The notes under the pieces were generated by a model. That model worked only from the letters and a program-made list of their open reading frames with translations. It was not told where the DNA came from and made no database searches. Positions 43,877 to 54,350 of a stretch of 64,000 nt of DNA are shown in pieces. How positions within the stretch are numbered: position 1 is the stretch's first letter; every line of letters starts with the position of its first letter. The position numbers were made by a program, and so were the translations under genes. The stretch comes from Ahrensia sp. (GTDB lineage Bacteria > Pseudomonadota > Alphaproteobacteria > Rhizobiales > Rhizobiaceae). The stretch is taken from contig NZXU01000120.1 of the NCBI GenBank assembly GCA_002698425.1, forward strand, positions 1-64,000, read 5' to 3'.

Positions 43877-45786
43877 CCGGCCGCCAGCGCGCTCGGCACG
43901 AAGACCTCGATCGGGTCTGCCACGCCGCGCAGTTCGACCTCGCCAAGCGCGGTCAGCGGGTGCTTCGTCAGCGATGCGGCGGTCGGCCCGATCAGCATCT
44001 TCTGGCCCATCTTCTTGGTCTCGCCCTCCAGCCGGGCGGTCATGTTGATAGTCGGCCCGATCGCCGTGTAGTCGACGCGCTGCTCGGTTCCCATGTTGCC
44101 GACCGAGCAGACGCCGGCTTCGATGGCCGCCACGCATTGGATTTCCGGAAGGCCCTGAGCGGTGAGCTGCGGATTGGCCGCTGCGACGCCGGCGATGATC
44201 GCCTGGGCGCATTCGATAGCCCGGTCGGCATGGTCCGGAACCTCCAGCGGTGCGTTCCAGAAAGCCAATACGGCGTCACCCATGAACTTGTCGATCGTGC
44301 CGTCGCGCGCGAAGATTTCCCGGCTGGCGATGCCGAGGAAATGGTTGACCACGGTGACCGCCTTGTCGGCCCCCAACTGGCCGGACATCGAGGTGAAGCC
44401 GCGCATGTCGACCAGCATGGCCGTGATCTGCCGGTCTTCCACCTTCAGCGCCGCCGCCGCATCGGTCTCTGCGAGGTGCTTCACCACCTCCGGCGACAGG
44501 AATTGCGAGAACTGCTTCTGCAGCACGCCGCGCCGCCGCTCTGCCTCGCGGTAGAGCATATAGCCGCCCGCCGCGCTCATGATCAGCAGTCCAGCGGCCG
44601 GCTGTACGCCGTCCATCAGCAGATGACGCGTCGCATAGGCCGCCGCGCCGATGACGAACGGCGCGGCGATCACCGGCGCGGACAGGAGGACCGCCAGCAG
44701 CGGCCGGCGCGAAAAGACGGTCAGGATGACCAGCAGCAGGACCGCACCGCCGACGAAGATACCCCGCTCCAGCCATCGCGAATTCGGCGCTTCGAAGAGA
44801 TAATCCCCGTTCAGCATCTGCGAGATCAGGAGAGCGTGGATATCCGCGCCGAGCCTGTGTCCGCCCCGTGCGGTCAGGTGATACTGGTCCACGCCCGCCA
44901 CATCGACCGCGAGCACGACAACGCGGCCGGTCAACTCATCCGAAGGCCCGTTCTCCAGAAGGTCTTTTGCGGAGACATGCGGCACCGGCACGGTGGTGTC
45001 GACGATGCGGATGCGCCCGTCAGCGCCGAGCGGCACGGTCGCCCCGCCGGCCCGCACCGCGTCGGTCGGCAGGCCTTCGAGCCGCAGCGTGAAGCTCGGC
45101 TGCGCCTGCGCCACCCGCAGCAGTTCCAGTGCCAGGGTCGGCCAGAGCCGTACGTCGCTGCCGTCGGTCGTCTCGGCCCAGACCAGCGGCACATGCCGGA
45201 TCACGCCGTCGCGCCCCGGCAGCGTGCGCACGATGCCGAGCCCGCTTGCCGCATCAGCGAGTTGCGGCAACGGCGCGATGCCGCCCTGCACGGCCGCGGC
45301 CGCGTTGGGATCGAGCCCGACCACCGTCCAGCCGGCCTTGCTGTCGATTTCGAGCGGCCCCGCATTCGGATCGAGCGACATGGCGAGCACGCTTGGCGCA
45401 TTGGCGAGCGAATCGGCCAGCGCCGCGTCGCTCGCGGCCCCGTCGGTCCCGCCCTGCGGTTCGGCGAAGAAAAGGTCGAGTCCGACGGCCGCCGCACCGC
45501 TCTCGGCGATCGCGTCGACAACCTTGCCGACCTCGCTGCGCGGCCATGGCCAGCGCCCGAAGGTACGCAGGCTTTCCTCGTCGATCGTGACGACGGCGAC
45601 CTGGCTGAAATCGAGGGCGATCGGCGCGGAGGCCTGATAGAGATCGTAGGTCTTTTCGCGCAGCGCGGAAAACTGCGTATCGAGGAAGATATGCAAACCG
45701 ACGAGGACGACGGCGATTCCCGCAAAGACCGCGGCGAGCAGACGGCCGCGAACGGCCTTGCGGGCGGGTTTCTGAGGACCTGTCAT
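43873..45786 (-). CDS. CHASE2-domain adenylate/guanylate cyclase
   Basis: A 637-residue membrane cyclase. One N-terminal helix is followed by a periplasmic CHASE2 sensor (LDFSQVAVVTIDEESLRTFGRWPWPR, FLDEPQGG-like FFAEPQGGTDG, YHLTARGGHRLGADIHALL), then three closely spaced membrane helices (about 325-405) and a class III cyclase domain. Metal-binding aspartates appear in VDMRGFTSM and DKFMGDAVLAFW, and the substrate region is VDYTAIGPTINMTARLE. The ATG at 45786 is preferred to a GTG at 45801. It ends the FecR/TPR-barrel operon, a recurrent partnership. It should convert an envelope signal into cAMP or cGMP. Confidence 0.9.
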   Translation of the reverse strand: MTGPQKPARKAVRGRLLAAVFAGIAVVLVGLHIFLDTQFSALREKTYDLYQASAPIALDFSQVAVVTIDEESLRTFGRWPWPRSEVGKVVDAIAESGAAAVGLDLFFAEPQGGTDGAASDAALADSLANAPSVLAMSLDPNAGPLEIDSKAGWTVVGLDPNAAAAVQGGIAPLPQLADAASGLGIVRTLPGRDGVIRHVPLVWAETTDGSDVRLWPTLALELLRVAQAQPSFTLRLEGLPTDAVRAGGATVPLGADGRIRIVDTTVPVPHVSAKDLLENGPSDELTGRVVVLAVDVAGVDQYHLTARGGHRLGADIHALLISQMLNGDYLFEAPNSRWLERGIFVGGAVLLLVILTVFSRRPLLAVLLSAPVIAAPFVIGAAAYATRHLLMDGVQPAAGLLIMSAAGGYMLYREAERRRGVLQKQFSQFLSPEVVKHLAETDAAAALKVEDRQITAMLVDMRGFTSMSGQLGADKAVTVVNHFLGIASREIFARDGTIDKFMGDAVLAFWNAPLEVPDHADRAIECAQAIIAGVAAANPQLTAQGLPEIQCVAAIEAGVCSVGNMGTEQRVDYTAIGPTINMTARLEGETKKMGQKMLIGPTAASLTKHPLTALGEVELRGVADPIEVFVPSALAAG

Positions 45787-45892
45787 GAAGCTCTGCCGCA
45801 CCGATGCACGGAAAGGCCTCTAATCCTCCGATTTATCGGAAGGTGGGCGATGTCGGCGACCGCGACCGGGCGCTTCGTTCGACTGAACATTC

Positions 45893-46717
45893 TCAACCGG
45901 GAATGTACTTCCCGTCGCAATATATTTCACCGCCCTCTTCGCCGTAGGGTCCGTAGCATTCCAAACCGCCGCCGGGAGCGCCGCCGCCGAACGGGTCGCT
46001 GCCCTGGGTATTCGTACCCGGGCGCGGAAGACCGCCATTGTCGGATTTGCAGGCCGATGTGGCGTTCGCGCTGGCGCAATTCGCCTGATCATATGTGTTG
46101 CCGGACGTACTGCCGCCGCCCTGCCCGGCCGGCGTCACCATGGAATTGCCGCCCTGGGTGTTGCGGGTGATCGTCAGGGTCTGCCCGTCGCTGCTGCACG
46201 ACATGCCGGGATTGGTCACGGTACGCGTCTCGCCGCCCACCTGGCATTTCATGATACCGCCCCGAAGCGTCGTGATCGTGCCGTCTCCATCGACATTGAT
46301 GTCGACGATCCCGCCGCGAACGACGAGCACGATATGCGGCGTGCGAACTTCCGAGCGCCCGCGCTTGGAGATCTGCCCGCCATAGATGCGCGACAGCCCG
46401 TTGGTCTGGCGCAGCTTGATCGTGCCGCTGCGGCGGCCGGGATTGTAGACGAATTCGTCGATGGTCAGCACCGCGTTCGGCCCCATGCGCGCCGTCGACT
46501 CGTCCTGGAAGACGATGACGCCGGCGCCCGTCGCGTTCGCGGCCAGCTGGTCGCCGAGCGCGATGCCGGTGCCTTCGGTGACACGCGCTCCGCCGCGCGT
46601 GACCATCGACTGCTCCATGGTCATCTTGCCGACATCCTGCGCTGCCGCCGTGGCAGCGCCGAGGACGGGGACAAGGAAAACCGCGCCGGCCAATATCCGG
46701 TTGATTGTCACGCGCAT
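45893..46717 (-). CDS. FecR-domain exported protein
   Basis: A 274-residue secreted protein. A signal peptide (MRVTINRILAGAVFLVPVLG to AAAQ) precedes a FecR-type beta domain (IALGDQLAANATGAGVIVFQDESTARMGPNAVLTID, then SRIYGG and VRTPHIVLVVRGGIVDINVD). The C-terminal 110 residues are rich in Gly, Asn and Ser with several cysteines and probably extended. The ATG at 46717 follows TGAGGAAAA. It lies 11 bases behind the TPR-barrel gene and about 100 bases ahead of the CHASE2 cyclase. In such clusters FecR proteins are thought to present a periplasmic signal to CHASE2. No sigma factor is nearby. Confidence 0.85.
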   Translation of the reverse strand: MRVTINRILAGAVFLVPVLGAATAAAQDVGKMTMEQSMVTRGGARVTEGTGIALGDQLAANATGAGVIVFQDESTARMGPNAVLTIDEFVYNPGRRSGTIKLRQTNGLSRIYGGQISKRGRSEVRTPHIVLVVRGGIVDINVDGDGTITTLRGGIMKCQVGGETRTVTNPGMSCSSDGQTLTITRNTQGGNSMVTPAGQGGGSTSGNTYDQANCASANATSACKSDNGGLPRPGTNTQGSDPFGGGAPGGGLECYGPYGEEGGEIYCDGKYIPG

Positions 46718-46728
46718 CGGTTTTTTCC

Positions 46729-48084
46729 TCAATGTATCTTTACGGTCAGAGCACCCTTGACGCCCCAGTACTCGCTGTTGCGATTAAAGGTGTCGGTGGA
46801 GTTCTTGAATTTGCTTTCCCCGTAATAGACCCCGAAATCGAGAGCGGTATCTGTGACGATCTGCACAGTGTGGTTCCAGAAGACCTCCCAGGTCTCCCGG
46901 TCGACCATGCTGTAGAACGGCAACGCATCTTCCAGCGAGGCGTAGTCCAGAACGTTCGCCTGGCCGTAGCGGACGCCGGCTTCGTGAACCCAGCTCCGTC
47001 CGTCCTCGAAGACCCAGAGCAAATGCGAGACCGAACCGCCGACCTCGAAACCCTCGGTCTCGAAGTCATAGCCCGTATATTCAAAGCTGGGTGTAAATCC
47101 GGATGGCTCGGGCGAGACACCCCATCCCTTGAAGCCGGTCGCATAGACACCGAGCGCGACGCCAGGCGCGACGCGGTACTCGCCAGACGCGCCGAAGCTG
47201 AGCATGTGGTCGGTGTAATAGTTAATCGAACTGCCGAACCAGCCATATCCGACGAATGTCCGGATCTGGCTTTCGACCGTCGGCTGCACGGACAGCTGCA
47301 ACTCCCCGCCATACTCATTGATCTGCCGCGCATCCCCCTGCCTGTCCACATCGGCATAGGCGGTCAGGTCGGCGCGCAACGTGTCGACGATGTCGGGCAG
47401 GCCCTTCGAATAGGTGATATAGCCGCGTCCCTTGTAGCGGTTGTAGCGGTCGAAGCTGTTGTCGAAGTCCTGGTCGCCGAGGCTCTTCACATAGCGGAAG
47501 ATGCCGCCGACGCGGATCTCGTCGCTCGAGGCCGTCTCGAGGTCGCGAATCACGACGCCGTTGATCATGCCGAAGGGAGCGGTGATCGATCCGTCGGTCT
47601 CGGAAGGCGGCGTGCCGTCGAAGACCGTTTGCGTAACTTTCTTGTAGTCGACGCCGCCGGTGATCGTCACCACGAAGTCCCATCCGGCCTGGGCGCGCTC
47701 GACCTTAGCCTTCAGGTCCTCGATTTCCTTCTGGAAAGCTTCCCAGCCGGCCGTCAGCAGCGCCTGCTCGATATGGGCGGCGGCGAGATCGTAGGAGGAG
47801 ATCTGGTAGTAGACCCGCGCCAGCGCGATGCGGGCGCCGATATCCGAAGGATTGCGCAGGATGATTTCTTCCAGCGTCGACAGGGCCTGGTCGTACTGGC
47901 CCTGGTTGACGGCCTCGATGACGAAACTGTCCAGTGCGGTGCGGCTGCCGATATCCGTGACGCGCAGGTCGAACGCATTGTCGTAGGCGAATTCGTCGGC
48001 GCTTGCGGGAACCGCGCAGAGCGATGCCGCCAAACAGGCCAGCACCGGCCACTTTTCCAGCGATTTACCGCTACCAATAACCAT
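46729..48084 (-). CDS. exported TPR protein with C-terminal outer-membrane beta-barrel
   Basis: A 451-residue exported protein. After a signal peptide (ending VPASA) come TPR-like helices (SFVIEAVNQGQYDQALSTLEEIILRNP, GARIALARVYYQISSYDLAAAHIEQAL) and then about 300 residues of alternating aromatic beta strands ending ALTVKIH. This resembles surface lipoprotein assembly modifiers and similar TPR-barrels, although the last residue is His rather than Phe. First gene of the FecR-CHASE2 cyclase operon. It may act as an outer-membrane sensor or export partner whose state is relayed through FecR to the cyclase; that is inference. Confidence 0.78.
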   Translation of the reverse strand: MVIGSGKSLEKWPVLACLAASLCAVPASADEFAYDNAFDLRVTDIGSRTALDSFVIEAVNQGQYDQALSTLEEIILRNPSDIGARIALARVYYQISSYDLAAAHIEQALLTAGWEAFQKEIEDLKAKVERAQAGWDFVVTITGGVDYKKVTQTVFDGTPPSETDGSITAPFGMINGVVIRDLETASSDEIRVGGIFRYVKSLGDQDFDNSFDRYNRYKGRGYITYSKGLPDIVDTLRADLTAYADVDRQGDARQINEYGGELQLSVQPTVESQIRTFVGYGWFGSSINYYTDHMLSFGASGEYRVAPGVALGVYATGFKGWGVSPEPSGFTPSFEYTGYDFETEGFEVGGSVSHLLWVFEDGRSWVHEAGVRYGQANVLDYASLEDALPFYSMVDRETWEVFWNHTVQIVTDTALDFGVYYGESKFKNSTDTFNRNSEYWGVKGALTVKIH

Positions 48085-48241
48085 TTCGCGACGAGACCCC
48101 TCATCTGTCACTGATCCGGCTTTTAATAAACGGTTAAATCACGAAAACTCCAGTGCAAATCGGCAACAATCGCCGACTAACCCGCGAAAAATTACCGGTA
48201 ATTGTTCCCGATGCCGCAAGGGCACCGGGAAACTGCCCAAT

Positions 48242-49585
<1,344 letters not shown>

Positions 49586-49618
49586 TCATTCTCGGTTTCT
49601 TCGAAGGAGAATTGGCCC

Positions 49619-50464
49619 GTGTCGAAATCGCTGCCGGAACCGCGGATGCAAAAGGACGCCCAGGGCGTCTGGACCGCGGCCTATGGCGAATTCGTCCTCG
49701 GAACCGCGTTTCAGCCGATCTTCCGTTTCGAGAGCGGCCGCCTCACGCCCGTCGCCTGCGAAGCGCTGCTACGCGTCACACGCGGCGGCAATCCGGTCCT
49801 CAACGACGCCTTCTTCACCATGCTCGACACGGAGGCCTTCACCGCGCTGGAACCGGAACTGCGGCGGCTGCATATCCGCAACGCGGCCCACGTCCCCTCG
49901 CCCGAACGCCGCCTGTTCCTCAATTTCGACCCGCGCGTTCCCGAGCATCCCGAACGGTTCGAGCGCGTCCTGCGCGATCTCGGCGACGAATTGCGCTCTG
50001 CCGGCATTTCGCCGGCCGACATCGTCTGCGAGATCACCGAGGCGGAAACGCAAAACAAGCCCGCACTCACCCATTTCACCTATGAATTGCGCGCCCGCGG
50101 CTACATGGTCGCGGTCGACGATTTCGGCGCCCATGCCTCGCGGCCGGACCGCGTGGCGGCGATCGCGCCCGACATCGTCAAGTTCGACGGCAAGCTGGTC
50201 AAGCGCATGCTGGAAACGCCGTCCGGCATCGCGACGCTGCGCCTGATGGTCCAGCAATTCGACCGCGAGGGCATCCACTCCGTTCTCGAGGGGCTGGAGG
50301 CGCTGTGGGAACTCGGCCCGGCGGAAAGCACCGGCGCCGCGCTGGTCCAGGGCTATGCACTGGCCGCCCCGCGTTTCGCCGGCCCGCAATTCGGCGCATG
50401 GCTCGCCCAATACAGGCCGCAGCCCGAAACGCCGGCTGTCAGACTCGTCAAGACGTTCCGATAA
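49619..50464 (+). CDS. standalone EAL-domain protein
   Basis: A 281-residue cytoplasmic EAL phosphodiesterase without sensor or membrane segments. Residues for cyclic-di-GMP hydrolysis are mostly retained: EALLR (ExLxR), NFDPR, EITEAE, VDDFGAHAS (the usual DDFGTG loop is altered), IVKFDGKLV and LEGLE. The changed loop 6 leaves some doubt about activity. GTG start with AAGGAG ten bases upstream; an ATG at 49646 is the alternative. It is followed after 12 bases by a GST gene on the same strand. Confidence 0.85.
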   Translation: MSKSLPEPRMQKDAQGVWTAAYGEFVLGTAFQPIFRFESGRLTPVACEALLRVTRGGNPVLNDAFFTMLDTEAFTALEPELRRLHIRNAAHVPSPERRLFLNFDPRVPEHPERFERVLRDLGDELRSAGISPADIVCEITEAETQNKPALTHFTYELRARGYMVAVDDFGAHASRPDRVAAIAPDIVKFDGKLVKRMLETPSGIATLRLMVQQFDREGIHSVLEGLEALWELGPAESTGAALVQGYALAAPRFAGPQFGAWLAQYRPQPETPAVRLVKTFR

Positions 50465-50476
50465 AAAGGCGGGCCG

Positions 50477-51103
50477 ATGCTGACCCTCTATTCGATGCCG
50501 AGTTCCGGCAACTCCTACAAGGTACGCCTGCTGCTGGCCTTGCTCGGCCTGCCCTACCGCCACATCGATGCCGAATACGGCAGCGGCGTCACCGAAACGG
50601 CGGAGTTCCGCGCCCTCAATCCGGCCGGCAAGGTGCCACTGCTGGTTCTCGAAGACGGCCGCCTGCTGGCCGAATCCAACGCCATCCTGCTCTATCTCGC
50701 CCGCGGCACCCGCTTCCTGCCGGATGACGCCTACGAGCAGGCGCTCTGCCACCAGTGGATGTTCTTCGAACAGAACAGCCACGAGACCTCCGTCGCCGTC
50801 CGCGCCGCGATTCTCAGCTATCCGCAGCGCGCCCATCTCCGCACGCCGGAAAAACTGGATCCGCTGCTCGAAAGCGGCCACCGCGCCCTGTCCATCATGG
50901 AAGCGCAACTGGCGAAGACACCGTACCTGACCGGAGACGCGCTCACCGTCGCCGACCTCTGTCTCTATGGCTACACCCATTCGGCGGGAACGAAGGGCGG
51001 CTTCGACATGCCGCGCTTTCCGGCCGTCAACGCCTGGCTGGACCGCATCGCCGCGGAACCGGGCTACGTGCCCCTGTCCTTCGTGCCGGGTGAAGCAGCG
51101 TAA
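50477..51103 (+). CDS. glutathione S-transferase family protein
   Basis: A 208-residue protein with the two-domain GST layout: a thioredoxin-like N-terminal domain (LYSMPSSGNSYKVRLLLALLGL, NPAGKVPLLVLEDGRLLAESNAILLYLA) with the cis-Pro and glutathione-binding ESNA motif, and a helical C-terminal domain (LTVADLCLYGYTH). The likely catalytic Ser lies in PSSGNS. It starts 12 bases after the EAL gene and is probably co-transcribed. It would conjugate or reduce small electrophiles in the cytoplasm; substrate unknown. Confidence 0.88.
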   Translation: MLTLYSMPSSGNSYKVRLLLALLGLPYRHIDAEYGSGVTETAEFRALNPAGKVPLLVLEDGRLLAESNAILLYLARGTRFLPDDAYEQALCHQWMFFEQNSHETSVAVRAAILSYPQRAHLRTPEKLDPLLESGHRALSIMEAQLAKTPYLTGDALTVADLCLYGYTHSAGTKGGFDMPRFPAVNAWLDRIAAEPGYVPLSFVPGEAA

Positions 51104-51265
51104 ACACTTTCTTAATTAAGTTCTTCAAATCGCCACATTATTTCCCGCGAACCGCCGTTTTGTCTCCCCGAACCGGCCCGAATTGCGCATGACTGTGTGA
51201 CCCGTCACAGCAACCGGTCACCGGACCGGATTGATGCGACCGAGACGCAGCGGAGACGAATCGTC

Positions 51266-51763
51266 ATGTTCACGGCCAACGGAAATAACCGGCGCACCGC
51301 CGGCAGCGCCAGATCCACCACCATGCTCATCGCAGTGCTGGTCCTGGCCAATCTCGCCGCCATCATGGGACTGGGGAGCACGGCCCGCGCCGACGGCTTT
51401 CCCAATGCTCTGCACTACGCGCCGATGACATGGGAAAAGACGATCGTAGAAAAGAAGGCGCCGTTGCGCTCGGTCGATACCCAGGCCGAGGAAAAGACCG
51501 CGGCGGTCGTCATGGTCGATCCGGTTTCACGCGCCGATATCGGCCCGGTCGCCCCGGAGATCAACCGCAACTTCGTCGAGGTTTCCAGCGAGGAAACCGC
51601 CCCAACGGCAACGGCGATCGGCCGGGCCGGCGACCGCCACCGGGCCTTGCTGATCGCGCTGATGACGGCGGCGCTCGCCACCATGGCCGGCGTCAGCGTG
51701 GTGATGTTCCGCAGCCTCGCCCGCGAAATCGCGGAAACCGAGCGCAAACGCCTGCGCTTCTGA
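51266..51763 (+). CDS. hypothetical protein with two membrane segments
   Basis: A 165-residue protein without recognised family. An N-terminal hydrophobic stretch (TTMLIAVLVLANLAAIMG) ends in an AxA-like site (TARADG), so it may be a signal or anchor. A second helix (ALLIALMTAALATMAGVSVVMF) is followed by a basic cytoplasmic tail (ERKRLRF). The middle 80 residues are polar, so the topology suggests a small periplasmic loop held at the membrane. The ATG at 51266 follows a GGAGACG site. It stands alone upstream of the sugar dehydrogenase. Confidence 0.6.
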   Translation: MFTANGNNRRTAGSARSTTMLIAVLVLANLAAIMGLGSTARADGFPNALHYAPMTWEKTIVEKKAPLRSVDTQAEEKTAAVVMVDPVSRADIGPVAPEINRNFVEVSSEETAPTATAIGRAGDRHRALLIALMTAALATMAGVSVVMFRSLAREIAETERKRLRF

Positions 51764-51808
51764 AAGAGGCGGCCTTGGCAGGCTGCAAAAACACCATAGA
51801 TAGGCAGG

Positions 51809-52942
51809 ATGTTTATCAAACCTGCCTGTCTTTCCGCTCTCGCTTTGGCCATCGCGCTTCCCGCATTGGCCGACACCGTCACCGAAACGACCGAACACGC
51901 CGACATCTCGGCGAATGTCGTAACTGACGGCCTCTCCCATCCATGGGGCATGGATATCCTGCCCGACGGCGCGCTGATCGTGACCGAACGCGAAGGCGCC
52001 CTGCGCATCGTCCGCGACGGCGCGGTGTCCGACCCGATCGCCGGCCTTCCCGACATCGCCGTGGTCGGTCAGGGCGGCCTGCTCGATGTCGCCCTCGCGC
52101 CCGATTTCGCGGACACCGGTGAAATCTATCTGACCTTCTCCGACCCCGGCGAAGGCGGCCAGGGTACGGCGCTTGCCCGCGCCGTTCTCGAAGGATGGCA
52201 GGACGGGGCCGCGGAGCTCGAGAGCCTCGAGACGCTGTTCTCCATGGAGAAAAAGACAGGCACCGGCCACCATTTCGGCTCCCGCATCGTCTTCGCCGGT
52301 GACGGCACCGTCTTCATCACCACCGGCGACCGCGGCGATTCCGACCGCGCCCAGGATTTTACCGATACGGCCGGCGCGGTCCTGCGGCTCAATCGCGACG
52401 GCTCGATCCCCGCCGACAATCCCTTCGCCAGCGGCGAGGACGCCGCCCCGGAAATCTGGTCCAAGGGCCACCGGAACGTGCAGGGCGCGGCGCTCGATCC
52501 GGAAACCGGTGCGCTATGGACGGTCGAGCACGGCGCGCGCGGCGGCGACGAGATCAACCGTCCCGAGGCCGGCAAGAATTATGGCTGGGCCGTCATATCC
52601 TATGGCCGCCACTATTCCGGCCGGAAGATCGGCGTGGGCGCCGAAGCGCCCGGCTACGAACAGCCGGAATATTACTGGGATCCGTCCATCGCGCCGTCAG
52701 GCCTCGCCGTCTATTCGGGAGAGATGTTCCCCGAATGGCAAGGCGACCTGCTCGTCGGCGCGCTGAAATTCCAGCTGCTCGTGCGGCTGGACCGGAACGA
52801 AGCCGGCGAGATCGTCGACGAGGAACGCATGCTGGACGGAGAGTTCGGCCGCATTCGCGACGTCACGGTCGCCCCGGACGGCTCGATCTTTCTCCTGACG
52901 GACGAGGACCCGGGCGCGATCATTCACGTCACCCGCGGTTGA
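51809..52942 (+). CDS. PQQ-dependent aldose sugar dehydrogenase
   Basis: A 377-residue periplasmic six-bladed beta-propeller quinoprotein resembling YliI/Asd and soluble glucose dehydrogenases. A signal peptide (ACLSALALAIALPALA) precedes LSHPWGMDILPDGALIVTERE, GQGGLLDVALAPDF, HHFGSRIVFAGDGTVFITTGDRGD with the catalytic-base His region, and KGHRNVQGAALDP to EHGARGGDEINRPEAGKNYGW, which form the PQQ/calcium site. It would oxidise aldose sugars to lactones in the periplasm. No PQQ synthesis genes are in the window. One base separates it from the DUF1499 gene. Confidence 0.9.
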   Translation: MFIKPACLSALALAIALPALADTVTETTEHADISANVVTDGLSHPWGMDILPDGALIVTEREGALRIVRDGAVSDPIAGLPDIAVVGQGGLLDVALAPDFADTGEIYLTFSDPGEGGQGTALARAVLEGWQDGAAELESLETLFSMEKKTGTGHHFGSRIVFAGDGTVFITTGDRGDSDRAQDFTDTAGAVLRLNRDGSIPADNPFASGEDAAPEIWSKGHRNVQGAALDPETGALWTVEHGARGGDEINRPEAGKNYGWAVISYGRHYSGRKIGVGAEAPGYEQPEYYWDPSIAPSGLAVYSGEMFPEWQGDLLVGALKFQLLVRLDRNEAGEIVDEERMLDGEFGRIRDVTVAPDGSIFLLTDEDPGAIIHVTRG

Positions 52943-52943
52943 G

Positions 52944-53456
52944 ATGGGAAAATTCATGCTGACAATCGCTCTCGTCATCGCGGCCCTCATCGCTGCCGCC
53001 GGCCTCTTCCTCATGATCGTGGGGCCGGCCCGGACCTGGCAGATGATGTCGGGGGATCCGGACCTCGGCTGGTTCGACCGTTCCGCGCCCGTTCGCACAG
53101 GAAAGCCGAATGACGCCCTCTTCTGCACGCCCGGCCTCTGCGAGGGCGTCAAGGTCGATCGCGACCTGCCGGACTACGCGGACTCGCCGAAGAGCCTCAT
53201 CGCCAAAATCGACGAAGCCATGCGCGCCGCCGCCGCCGACATCCGGCGGGTCGATGACGGCAGTGATCCGGCCAGGGCCAGATATGTCACCCGCACGCCT
53301 TTGATGAAGTTTCCGGACACCAACACCTTCGAAGCGGTGACGCTGGAAAACGGCCGAACCGGCCTCGTCGCCTACGCGGCGGCCCAGCTCGGCTATTCCG
53401 ACGGCGGCAATAACCGCAAGCGCCTGGAAGCCGTCATGGAGCGCCTCGACAGGTGA
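52944..53456 (+). CDS. DUF1499 family protein
   Basis: A 170-residue protein with an N-terminal membrane anchor (MLTIALVIAALIAAAGLFLMIVG). The DUF1499 domain follows: PNDALFCTPGLCEG, SLIAKIDEAMRA, VTRTPLMKFPDTNTFEA and GYSDGGNNRKRLEAVMERL. The ATG lies one base after the sugar dehydrogenase stop, so the two are translationally coupled. DUF1499 proteins have no proven function; anchoring and coupling suggest an envelope role. Confidence 0.85.
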   Translation: MGKFMLTIALVIAALIAAAGLFLMIVGPARTWQMMSGDPDLGWFDRSAPVRTGKPNDALFCTPGLCEGVKVDRDLPDYADSPKSLIAKIDEAMRAAAADIRRVDDGSDPARARYVTRTPLMKFPDTNTFEAVTLENGRTGLVAYAAAQLGYSDGGNNRKRLEAVMERLDR

Positions 53457-53535
53457 CGCGAAACCCGTAACAGCTTGCCTTTTCGGCGGTCGGGGAGCAC
53501 AAATCCCGCGTTCCCGAAGAAACCGGCAGGCAGGC

Positions 53536-54345
53536 ATGAATTCCGAGGCAATCGAACGCGCCGCGCTATTCGACTTGCATGCCGCGGCTCCGCAGGACCT
53601 TCGCGACGCGCTCGGCCTCCACACCGTCCTTGTAGACGGCGCCCTTGTTTCGATGGCGTCGAAACTTCCGCAAACGGCGATCGTCGTCAATCGGGCGCTT
53701 GGCTTCACCCGCGCGCAGTTCGAGGACGAGCATCTCGTATCCCGCCTTTCCGCAACCTATCGCGGTGCCGGGATCACCCGCTTTTTCGTCCAGGTCACGC
53801 CGGACGCGATGACCGGTTCGCTTACCCGGCGGATCGCCCATGCCGGCCTCGAGGAGGCGCGCGGCTGGCAGAAATTCAGCCGTGAACCCTCGCCCGTCGA
53901 TCTACCTCAGACACCCTTCCGCGTCGAGGAAATCGGCCCGGACCATGGCGCGGATTTCGCGCATATCGTGTGCGCGGGTTTCGATCTCGGCGAAATCGCC
54001 GAGCCTTGGCTGGCCCGCCTGCCCGGCCGCGACAACTGGCGCGTCTTCATGACCTTCGACGGTGACACGCCGGCCGGCGCCGGCGCCATGTATGTGGAAA
54101 ACGGCGTGGCATGGACAGACTGGGGCGCGACCGCGCCGGCCTTTCGCGGACGCGGCAGCCAGGGCCTGCTCCTCGCGGCACGCATCGATCGCGCCCACAA
54201 GCTTGGCTGCAAGTCCATCCACACCTGCACCGGCGAGGCGGTGCCCGGCGATCCCCAGCATTCCTGGAACAACATCGTCCGCCACGGTTTCGCGCCAGAC
54301 TATGTTCGGGCGAACTACGCGCCCCCGAAGGTCCCGGCCGAATAG
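53536..54345 (+). CDS. GNAT family N-acetyltransferase
   Basis: A 269-residue acetyltransferase. The C-terminal half is the catalytic GNAT domain: FRVEEIGPDHGADFAHIV, GAGAMYVENGVAWTDWGATAPAFRGRGSQGLLLAARI (the RGRGSQG acetyl-CoA loop) and CKSIHTCTGEA, ending in the HSWNNIVRHGF strand. The N-terminal 130 residues are a second, degenerate GNAT-like unit, so it may be a tandem protein. The substrate is unknown. Its 3' end is convergent with the DUF1176 gene five bases away. Confidence 0.85.
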   Translation: MNSEAIERAALFDLHAAAPQDLRDALGLHTVLVDGALVSMASKLPQTAIVVNRALGFTRAQFEDEHLVSRLSATYRGAGITRFFVQVTPDAMTGSLTRRIAHAGLEEARGWQKFSREPSPVDLPQTPFRVEEIGPDHGADFAHIVCAGFDLGEIAEPWLARLPGRDNWRVFMTFDGDTPAGAGAMYVENGVAWTDWGATAPAFRGRGSQGLLLAARIDRAHKLGCKSIHTCTGEAVPGDPQHSWNNIVRHGFAPDYVRANYAPPKVPAE

Positions 54346-54350
54346 CTTGG

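Noticed and set aside
43675..46170. 831-codon plus-strand open frame
   Set aside because: It is antisense to the CHASE2 cyclase and FecR genes and has no family-like composition.
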